Source: RHLJ01 sp965247355
GTDB lineage: Bacteria > Bacteroidota > Rhodothermia > Balneolales > Balneolaceae
NCBI GenBank assembly: GCA_965247355.1
Contig: OZ252011.1
Coordinates: 1,550,001 to 1,614,000 of the forward strand
Length of the DNA: 64,000 nt
Direction of reading: 5' to 3'
The notes beneath the pieces were generated by a model. That model saw nothing but the letters and a program-made list of their open reading frames with translations. It ran no database searches and had not been told where the DNA came from. Positions 28,586 through 36,146 of the stretch are shown here, in pieces (within the stretch, counting starts at the first letter, position 1; each line of letters begins with the position of its first letter). The translations under genes and the position numbers were made by a program.

Positions 28586-29033
28586 AATAATACTCATTAT
28601 ATGCTTGTTTATTTCCATACCGAATGAAAGTTCAACTCTGGAAACGAGTTCTAAATTTAATCTTTCAGGCGCTTGGGTTGTTTCAAATGTTAAATTAGAA
28701 ACAACTGGGACACCTGAAGATATAATTGAGCGTATTATTTCAATGGAAGAAAATAGAGTTTTTATTTTTATTGGAGATAGTTTTGTAGAAAATGTAATGG
28801 ATGGAAAAGCCATTTTTCGAGGAAAATTCTTTATTGAGGGTGATAACCTCATACTTACAGAGATTAAAAAAGATGATGCGAATGCAATGCATCGATATGC
28901 AAAAGAAAGAATCTATAAGATTAATTTTTTAGACAATGATATAATAACTCTAAAAAAAGACATTGAAGGCATGAAGTTAACTCCAGAAAACACCATATCT
29001 GGGGTCATGATTTATACTCTTAAACGACAATGA
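28554..29033 (+). CDS. Lipocalin-like small secreted protein
   Basis: 159 residues. The start is set by a perfect AAGGAGG and overlaps the DUF2911 gene by 32 bases. A hydrophobic signal segment (residues about 8-22) precedes a beta-rich domain beginning FNLSGAWVVSNVKLE, and the strand pattern (GDSFVENVMDGKAIFRGKFF, GDNLILTEI) resembles lipocalin-like eight-stranded proteins. The fold assignment is tentative. The stop overlaps the trypsin-like protease start by four bases, so expression of the three genes is coupled. Confidence 0.6.
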   Translation: MELIRHLLYNKIILIICLFISIPNESSTLETSSKFNLSGAWVVSNVKLETTGTPEDIIERIISMEENRVFIFIGDSFVENVMDGKAIFRGKFFIEGDNLILTEIKKDDANAMHRYAKERIYKINFLDNDIITLKKDIEGMKLTPENTISGVMIYTLKRQ

Positions 29034-29737
29034 TTAAACCAGTCGTCTTATATTTTCTTTTCGCAATAATGCCAATACTAGGTAGACATGATGTAAGTGA
29101 ATATGCTTACCTTGAACTGGGTAATCAATACCGAGAATATATTATTGACTTAGGTATGGCCAATGGGATAGCACTGGACTCGCACTGGATTTTGACCGCA
29201 AGACATGTGGCATCTGGAATTGAAGCTGAAGAACTTTTTATACTAGGGAGAACATACAGTATTAGAAACATTAGCATCCACCCTCAGAATGATGTTGCTC
29301 TAATAGAATTAAATAAACCACTTGAAAAATATCCTGATGTTTCACTATATACCAAACAGGATGAAAAAGGGAAGGTTGTCACATTTGTCGGGACTGGTGC
29401 ATATGGAAACGGAAAATTAGGAGAGGGTGATGAAATTAAGCGGGATGGAAGGATCAGAGCATGTCAAAATAAGGTTCATCGAGTTACGTCCAGTGATCTC
29501 GTATTTTCATTTTCTGACCCAAATGATTCAGATGCTCTTGCCATGGAGGGTATTAGCGGCACTGGGGATAGCGGTGGGCCTGCTTTATTCGAAGAAGATG
29601 GAAAAGTCTATGTAATTGGAATAAGCTCCAGACAGTTTAGAAATGGACAAAAAAACCAGGGTATGTACGGTGTTATGGAATATTATACTAGAATTTCTTC
29701 GGTGAGCGATTGGATCACTTATAATATATCAAGGTAA
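29030..29737 (+). CDS. Trypsin-like serine protease (S1 family)
   Basis: 235 residues with a hydrophobic N-terminus (about 3-18). The catalytic triad is visible: His59 in LTARHVASG, Asp88 in PQNDVALIEL, Ser181 in GTGDSGGPALF. Length is typical for a single S1 domain without PDZ domains. Probably an exported protease. It is the third gene of the DUF2911 operon, joined by a four-base overlap; target unknown. Confidence 0.9.
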   Translation: MIKPVVLYFLFAIMPILGRHDVSEYAYLELGNQYREYIIDLGMANGIALDSHWILTARHVASGIEAEELFILGRTYSIRNISIHPQNDVALIELNKPLEKYPDVSLYTKQDEKGKVVTFVGTGAYGNGKLGEGDEIKRDGRIRACQNKVHRVTSSDLVFSFSDPNDSDALAMEGISGTGDSGGPALFEEDGKVYVIGISSRQFRNGQKNQGMYGVMEYYTRISSVSDWITYNISR

Positions 29738-29883
29738 TCAATGTCGTTAAGAGAGTTATTTTTTTTGATCTAATTTAGTTAATCAGATTTTAAATTTTTT
29801 TGAAGTTTACTGTTGTACAATTATTAATGAAATAGCTTGAATTATTATGGTTCTTATATCCTTTCCATTTTTAAGTTCTTATT

Positions 29884-30753
29884 TTAAGACTCGTTTTCTT
29901 TCCTAATAATCAAAGTTGAAATTCGCCATTTTTTTGCAGCACTAAGCACAAACGAAACCATCATATTCCAGTTTGATTTAGTAGTTACATCATAGAGATT
30001 GGTATAGTCGTAATACATATAATTATCTACAATACGAGATTGGACAGAATCCTCCCGTGTCTCTAAACACCACTCTTCCATTCTTGCTTTTGCATATAGT
30101 GAATCCCTTTTGATTCCTTCAAATCCCTGATCATCTATAAATACCCGAACTGTATTATCCTGAAACAAAGTAGTAAATAATGATTCATCACCTGTATTAA
30201 TTGAGTGTATTAATGAGTCAGTTAGCATTTTTGGGGATGGGTCTGATGTGTAAGAATTATTTGGATTAGAATTAAACTGATTTGTAACGTTCATTGAAGC
30301 AATCTTCCATACTTCTTCCTGTTTAACGTAAAAAAATAAATCTGTACCTGAAGTTCCATTACAGCATGTAAAATTAGCGGTACTGACCGCTATATCATCT
30401 AAAACTATAAATTCTCTTCTAGTGATATTTAAATTCACATTTGTAAAACCTGCTATTCTGTTTGCAAACCCTCCTCCGGTTCCCACATCTATAGTAGGCC
30501 CACTATTCCTTTTAATAATTTCTATTAGTGGTATAGAGTTTTCGAGGTAAAGTTTCTTAAGTGAGTCAGCGTCAGGTTCATTCACTGTATACTCAAATGC
30601 ATCTAGTAATTGATAAAGTCTCTCTTCATCTGTGTAATTAAATGATTTTAATAGATTTTCATTAGCTCCACTAAACCCAACTAATTCTGTACAGGAGTAA
30701 AATGTTATGGCTATAAAAGTAATTGCAATTAAATGTGTATGTGTGTTTTTCAT
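29884..30753 (-). CDS. NTF2-like (SnoaL/DUF4440-type) lipoprotein
   Basis: 289 residues. Lipobox ITFYSC near Cys21. Two NTF2-like units can be seen: residues about 45-160 (YQLLDAFEYTVNEPDADSLK and EEVWKIASMNV), and about 175-285 (LTDSLIHSINTGDESLFTTL and SAAKKWRISTLII). The cone-shaped fold serves as a small-molecule binding or enzyme scaffold. It is one of four NTF2-like proteins within 13 kb, and is divergent from a serine hydrolase with a GTTC-N14-GAAC site between them. Confidence 0.65.
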   Translation of the reverse strand: MKNTHTHLIAITFIAITFYSCTELVGFSGANENLLKSFNYTDEERLYQLLDAFEYTVNEPDADSLKKLYLENSIPLIEIIKRNSGPTIDVGTGGGFANRIAGFTNVNLNITRREFIVLDDIAVSTANFTCCNGTSGTDLFFYVKQEEVWKIASMNVTNQFNSNPNNSYTSDPSPKMLTDSLIHSINTGDESLFTTLFQDNTVRVFIDDQGFEGIKRDSLYAKARMEEWCLETREDSVQSRIVDNYMYYDYTNLYDVTTKSNWNMMVSFVLSAAKKWRISTLIIRKENES

Positions 30754-30795
30754 TAACCTTTTTTTATTTCAAGTTTAATACAACTTTAACATTTA

Positions 30796-30823
30796 AAGGT
30801 TCTAGTACTATTAATCGAACTTT
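30796..30823. promoter_or_regulatory. TTAGTTC-N14-GAACTAA inverted repeat, copy 4 (degenerate arms)
   Basis: Arms AAGGTTC and GAACTTT keep GTTC-N14-GAAC and the 14-base spacer. The site lies in the divergent gap, 42 bases from the start of the NTF2-like lipoprotein (30753) and 33 bases before the serine hydrolase start (30857), so it could serve both. Confidence 0.5.
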
Positions 30824-30856
30824 TTTAAAGTCGTTTTTTTGTTAGTTACACTAAAA

Positions 30857-32350
30857 ATGAAAAAAATTACTTCTCTCACTTTGATCATATCATTTTTCTT
30901 CCTTTCAGTTTATGCACAAGATCATATAACTACTAAATTTCATGACTTAAAAGACGCCTCTTCTGATTATTATGCTCATATCAACAATCTTGTTGAGGAA
31001 TACTCATCTATTGATGACTTCTCGGGGGTTGTACTTGTCTCAAAAGATACTTCAATTATTTATCACCAAGCTTTTGGCTTAGCCGATCGCAGATTTGAAA
31101 TTTCAAATACCCTAGATACTAAGTTTTCTATTGGGTCAATGACTAAAGCATTTACTGGATATGTAATTTACTCTTTAATAAAAGAAGGAAGATTAGACCC
31201 ACAATCTCCTATAGGACAATATTACCCTGGTCTACATGACTCTGTAAAAATAGTAACAATAAAAGAATTGCTTGGTCATCTAAGTGGAATATGGCACTAT
31301 AATAAATACGATGATTATCGAGAGAATCTATTCCCAAGGTCATTTACTAATAATGAATTCTTAAGCCTTTTTATTGACGAGGGGTTGAGAAGAGCTCCCG
31401 GAAATGTGAGGTCCTATAGCAGTATTGGTTACAATTTATTGGGATTAATTGCTGAAGAAATTACACAGAGGCCATTATCCGAGCTTTTTAATGACTACAT
31501 ATTTAGTCCACTTAACATGAACTCTAGCCATTTAGCTGTAGCAAATAGGGAATTTAAAAATCATGCTAGAGGATATCGTTTTGATATTTTTGAGGGATAC
31601 TTACCGGAAAGATTCAGACATCCATCTACTTTATATGCCGGCGGTGGTGCGATTTCTAACACTTTGGATTTATTGAAATGGTCAAATCACCTTATTACTT
31701 TATATAATTTAAATCCTGAAAATATTTTCTTCCAACCTATTCTAGATAATCAAGGTCAAAAGGGATTTGAGGGTTATTCGTATGGAATAAGTACTTTTTT
31801 ACCTATGCTAGAAGATACATTAGTAGCGTTTTGGCATGAGGGTCAGCTCGGTGGTAATCGTACTGTAATTACAACACTTCCCGAAGAACAAATTACGATT
31901 GTAGCGCTTTCTAATAGAAGAGGCGCACCTGTTATGCGAATGACCAAAAATATCATAGAAATTCTAAGGAACCGCCCTATACCCTTTCCTCCAAAACAAC
32001 CATACATTAGTGTTATGTGGGATGAACTTTCCAGGGGTAATATTTCCGAGGCAATTGAGATTTATGAGGATGTAAGAATCGCTCAGGATACTAAGTTTGA
32101 TTTCAGAGATTCTTTCGAATTAGTCTATCTAGCTAATTATTTGAAGGAGAATAAAAGAAAGCACGAATCAGTTGAAATCCTCGAGATAGCTTCAGTTGAT
32201 TTTCCTAAAGATTTAGAAGTAAAATTATCACTTGCAGCAGGATATATTGATATATCTAATGAAAACAAAGCACGCAATGTACTTAAAAATGTCATTGAAG
32301 CTGATAAACACAATACTATGGCTCTTAAACTTCTTCAGTCTCTAGATTGA
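30857..32350 (+). CDS. Serine hydrolase (beta-lactamase family) with C-terminal TPR region
   Basis: 497 residues from ATG 30857; an in-frame TTG at 30839 is less likely because the signal peptide begins MKKITSLTLI. Motifs: S94-M-T-K97, Y-S-S in RSYSSIGYNLLG in place of Y-x-N, and H-E-G in AFWHEGQLGGN. Residues about 395-495 contain tetratricopeptide-like helices (ISEAIEIYEDVRIAQD, LAAGYIDISNENKARNVLKN). Exported; substrate unknown. It precedes the FtsX-type permease by 191 bases. Confidence 0.88.
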   Translation: MKKITSLTLIISFFFLSVYAQDHITTKFHDLKDASSDYYAHINNLVEEYSSIDDFSGVVLVSKDTSIIYHQAFGLADRRFEISNTLDTKFSIGSMTKAFTGYVIYSLIKEGRLDPQSPIGQYYPGLHDSVKIVTIKELLGHLSGIWHYNKYDDYRENLFPRSFTNNEFLSLFIDEGLRRAPGNVRSYSSIGYNLLGLIAEEITQRPLSELFNDYIFSPLNMNSSHLAVANREFKNHARGYRFDIFEGYLPERFRHPSTLYAGGGAISNTLDLLKWSNHLITLYNLNPENIFFQPILDNQGQKGFEGYSYGISTFLPMLEDTLVAFWHEGQLGGNRTVITTLPEEQITIVALSNRRGAPVMRMTKNIIEILRNRPIPFPPKQPYISVMWDELSRGNISEAIEIYEDVRIAQDTKFDFRDSFELVYLANYLKENKRKHESVEILEIASVDFPKDLEVKLSLAAGYIDISNENKARNVLKNVIEADKHNTMALKLLQSLD

Positions 32351-32541
32351 GACATGATTAATTTTAGATGCAGAGGAAATGAAAGAAGGAGCAGAATCCT
32401 ATTTAGATGAATTCCCCCTGATTCTAGCATAATCAAGGTCCTGCTTATGCCCGAACTCAATTCTGGAAAGATGTTCTCTGTATTTGGACTAGAAGAAGCT
32501 GGTTCGAAACATTCGATTTTACTCACCTTAATACTTATTCC
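32351..32541 (+). other. Gap with short protein-like stretches in three frames
   Basis: Between the serine hydrolase and the permease, three short open stretches look coding: one ending at the TAA near 32432 (EEMKEGAESYLDEF), one in frame with the permease (NQGPAYARTQFWKDV), and one from ATG 32446 (MPELNSGKMFSVFGLEEAG). None is complete. This could be a decayed gene; I recognise no family. Confidence 0.25.
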
Positions 32542-34944
32542 ATGTTTAAAAACTATATGAAAGTGACATTTAGATCACTTCGAAAACAAAAGATTTATTC
32601 ATTCATCAACGTATTTGGACTATCCGTAGGGCTTGCATTTTGTTGTCTTATATTTCTTTACGTGCAGGACGAACTGACCTATGACCAGTTTCATGAAAAT
32701 AAAAATAGGATTTTTAGGGTTGAACAAACCTATTTTAATATTGATGGAACAGTACGTAATAACAATGAGAATGTGTCGATTCCACTCGCACCAACATTAA
32801 AAGCAGAAATCCCAGGAATCGAAACATTTACACGAGAGTTGAGACGTTATCATTATGTGAAATCAGAAAGTGAAGCTATACGAGAAATCGTTCATTATGC
32901 AGATGAAGATATATTCAAAATATTCAGCTTCCCATTTATTTCTGGCGATCCTGAATCGGCATTATCAAATACCAGTTCCGTGGTTATCACAGAGCAAATG
33001 GCTATTAAATATTTTGGGAAGACTAATGTTGTAGGTGAAACAATTCAAATAAGGAAAGAGGAGATATTTGAGGATTTTCTTATAACTGGTGTTACAGAAA
33101 ATATCCCAGGAAACTCAACTTTTACTTTTGATATTTTAATCTCAGTTAAAGGTGATATCAGATATCAGCCCCCTTTTATTGATCGCTGGGATATGAATAT
33201 CTACCGTACTTATATCCTACTTGATCGACAGGTTGAAGCAGTACAAATAGAACCACAACTTGATGAATTTAGAGAGCGTCATAATGGTGATTTCAATAAC
33301 ATCCTCCGTGAAAGATATGGTTTTGAAGAAGATCAATTGCCGTCAACTTATTCTTTAAATCCATTAACTGAGATTCATTTGAACTCTGTAAGCGATCCTA
33401 TGTATTCATTTATACTATCCGGAATTGCAATAACCATTCTTCTAATTGCCTGCATTAATTTTATGATATTATCGATTGGCCGTTCATCAAAGAGATCGAA
33501 GGAAGTAGGCTTAAGAAAAGTAGTAGGCGCTTTTCGCCATCAAATAATGTTTCAGTTTTGGGGTGAAGCCTTTATTATTTGTGGGTTCTCACTTTTATCA
33601 GGATTACTTCTTGCTGAACTTTTCCTTCCAATTTTTAACTCCTTAAGTAACAAAACTCTTGAATTTAGGTATCTGGAAAATTGGACTACTATAACGTTTT
33701 TGGTTGGCTTTATAGTTGCTTCAGGTTTAATAGCTGGCAGTTATCCAGCAGTTATACTTTCAAGTGTAAAACCGATGGCTAGCTTAAAAGGGACACTAAA
33801 GTTGAACGGTTCAAATATATTTACAAAATCTTTGGTTGTTACACAATTCGCTCTTTCTGTGATTTTGATATTGAGCACCTTAGTAATGAAAAACCAGCTT
33901 CAATATATCCAGTCAAAAGATCTTGGGTATGATAATGAGCATGTACTAGTGATACCATTAAATGGGTTAGACGGTTTAGAGGTTGCAAATAGTTTCAGAA
34001 CTGCAATTGGAGGGCATACAAACATTATTGATATCACTGCAACAGGTGCTGTAGTTGGTTTTAACGGATCGTATGGATATGGCGTTGAACATGAAGGAGA
34101 AATAAAAAATATAAATGTATTCACCGTAGAAAGTAATTATCTGGATTTCATGAAAATGGAATTAAAGAGTGGTCGAAATTTCAACCCTCAACTAGCATCT
34201 GACTCAACAGAATCTGTTCTCATAACTGAGACATTTGCTCGACAATTTGGTTTGACTGACCCAATAGGGAAAAAAATCCCTGCCTTAGTTGAAGGGGAAG
34301 ATCCTCATGGTGGTGCACTTATAATAGGTGTAGTAGAAGATCATTATTTCCAATCATTATATAATGAAATGGAAGCCGCATTTATAACTTTGAACCCTGC
34401 TTGGGGCTATAGAAATTTACTAATCAGAATACAGCCTAATAATATTCAAGAGTCGGTTGCTTTAATTGAAAATACGTGGTTAACTATTGTTCCTGAAATT
34501 CCCATGGATTATAAATTTTTAGCTGATGATATGCTTGATGAATATAGAAATGATGTGCGCTGGTCTAACATAATTACCTATTCTTCCTGGTTTGCTATAT
34601 TAATTGCTTGTATGGGACTATTTGGGTTAGTGACCCTAACAGTTACAAGTCGACTTAGAGAAGTGGCTATTCGAAAAGTGTTAGGTGCGTCTATCACTAA
34701 TATTACCCAATTATTTACCAAAGACTTTATAAAACTTGTTGCATTGGGAATAATAATTGCAAGCCCGATAGCATATTTTGGAATTGGGAAATGGTTAGAC
34801 ACCTTTGCTTATCATATCAATATTGGACTACTTCATTTTGCCATCGTTACTTCTTTAGTTGTTCTGATTTCAGTATTCACAATTAGTTTTCAAACAATCA
34901 AAGCTGGACTTTCAAATCCAACAGATACCTTATCAAATGAATAA
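32542..34944 (+). CDS. ABC transporter permease, FtsX/MacB type
   Basis: 800 residues. The N-terminus MFKNYMKVTFRSLRKQKIYS is the cytoplasmic leader of this family, followed by a first membrane helix (about 20-42), a large periplasmic MacB-type domain (about 45-275) and three helices of the first FtsX unit (about 285-420). A second MacB/FtsX half (about 430-795) ends near SNPTDTLSNE. Such duplicated permeases work with a separate ATPase, which is not nearby. They use a mechanotransmission mechanism on periplasmic substrates such as lipoproteins or peptides. The 3' end overlaps the following broken hydrolase gene by 8 bases. Confidence 0.9.
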   Translation: MFKNYMKVTFRSLRKQKIYSFINVFGLSVGLAFCCLIFLYVQDELTYDQFHENKNRIFRVEQTYFNIDGTVRNNNENVSIPLAPTLKAEIPGIETFTRELRRYHYVKSESEAIREIVHYADEDIFKIFSFPFISGDPESALSNTSSVVITEQMAIKYFGKTNVVGETIQIRKEEIFEDFLITGVTENIPGNSTFTFDILISVKGDIRYQPPFIDRWDMNIYRTYILLDRQVEAVQIEPQLDEFRERHNGDFNNILRERYGFEEDQLPSTYSLNPLTEIHLNSVSDPMYSFILSGIAITILLIACINFMILSIGRSSKRSKEVGLRKVVGAFRHQIMFQFWGEAFIICGFSLLSGLLLAELFLPIFNSLSNKTLEFRYLENWTTITFLVGFIVASGLIAGSYPAVILSSVKPMASLKGTLKLNGSNIFTKSLVVTQFALSVILILSTLVMKNQLQYIQSKDLGYDNEHVLVIPLNGLDGLEVANSFRTAIGGHTNIIDITATGAVVGFNGSYGYGVEHEGEIKNINVFTVESNYLDFMKMELKSGRNFNPQLASDSTESVLITETFARQFGLTDPIGKKIPALVEGEDPHGGALIIGVVEDHYFQSLYNEMEAAFITLNPAWGYRNLLIRIQPNNIQESVALIENTWLTIVPEIPMDYKFLADDMLDEYRNDVRWSNIITYSSWFAILIACMGLFGLVTLTVTSRLREVAIRKVLGASITNITQLFTKDFIKLVALGIIIASPIAYFGIGKWLDTFAYHINIGLLHFAIVTSLVVLISVFTISFQTIKAGLSNPTDTLSNE

Positions 34945-36075
34945 ATATATAATTGGAATATTGACAGCACTTGTACTCATTCTTATTGCCTTAAGTAGGT
35001 CAAATATTTATAAAAATAATGTACAATTAAACAAAGATGATTTAAGTCGTATAGACACAATAGAAGCGAAAAATTATATAGATTCGCTTTTAAATATAAC
35101 TAATGGGGCTTCTATTTCAGTAGCTGTTGGATTTAAAGATAGTATTGTTTTTAGATATGCAGCTGGTTTAGGAAATATAGAAACAGAACAAAAGGTAACT
35201 ATTAATTCTCTTTACTGAATCGGCTCTACTTCTAAGGTTTTAGGAAGCACTTTATTATTTAAATATATAGAAACCGGAGATGTTCAACTTGACAGTGCCA
35301 TTCAAAAATATGTACCACAATTCCCGCAAAAGGAATACAAAATTACTGTAGGTAATGTATTAACAAATACTCCTGGAATAAGACATTACAATGGTCATTA
35401 TCAAAAAGATCGGGACAGACATACAACTAATTTCAAAACATTCAATGAAGCATCGACATTTTTAGAAATGACAGTTTAATCTACCTTCCTGGTACTCAAT
35501 TTCATTATTCATCTTATGGTTTTAACCTAATTCAAGGAATAATGGAAAACATTACTCATCAAAAAATTGAACATCTTATTGATTCTCTATTATTTGTTCC
35601 ACTAGAAATGAAACATACATTTGTAGAAGAATATCTAAATAGAGAACCAGATTTAGTTTATAGCTATAATAATAATGAAAATGGAGAGTTAACTCCTGCC
35701 AGGCCTGGTAACCCGAGTTATAAAAAAATTGCAGGAGGTATGGTTTCTACACCTACTGACTTAGTTAAATTTATGCAAGCTTTAAACTCTGGCAGAATTA
35801 TTAATGATTCTACTTTTGAATTAATGATGTCTCAACCTTACCAATTTGCTTCATTTCAAGCTTATGGGTGGAGATATGGGGTAAGAGGCGATTCTACAGT
35901 CGTATATCATCATGGTGGTATAACCAGAGGATTCGTTACACTGATAACTTTCGACCCGGAAAATGAAATGTATGTATCAGTTTCTGCAAATTATGATTCC
36001 TTTTATGACGTGCGCTCTGATTTAGCCTACTTTTTAATGGATCTGGTGAAAACCACATCAGGAAAAATTAATTGA
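34937..36075 (+). pseudogene. Serine hydrolase gene broken by a TGA and a frameshift
   Basis: Three segments together make one S12-type hydrolase. The first runs from ATG 34937 to TGA 35216-35218. Immediately after the stop, in the same frame, comes IGSTSKVLGS with the nucleophile motif S-T-S-K. Just before 35470 the frame shifts by one base (a single-base loss fits) into LPGTQFHYSSYGFNLIQG with the Y-S-S motif and H-G-G in YHHGGITRGF, continuing to the stop at 36075. The lesions leave all catalytic motifs recognisable, so decay is recent. The gene follows the permease with an 8-base overlap. Confidence 0.85.
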
Positions 36076-36079
36076 AATT

Positions 36080-36107
36080 TTAGTTCTTAAAATAGTTACC
36101 GAACTAA
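36080..36107. promoter_or_regulatory. TTAGTTC-N14-GAACTAA inverted repeat, copy 5
   Basis: Perfect 7-bp arms with a 14-base spacer, 39 bases before the DUF5916 gene at 36147, only 5 bases after the end of the broken hydrolase. The position relative to a DUF5916 gene mirrors copy 1 at 17838. Confidence 0.6.
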
Positions 36108-36146
36108 GGACTTTAATAATTTTTCGTTCTTTCTCAAAAAAAGAAC

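Noticed and set aside
35216..35218. TGA recoding (selenocysteine) in the serine hydrolase
   Set aside because: A second lesion (frameshift near 35470) in the same gene, no SECIS-like hairpin seen, and TGA is an ordinary stop elsewhere (for example the S9 peptidase at 54568-54570).
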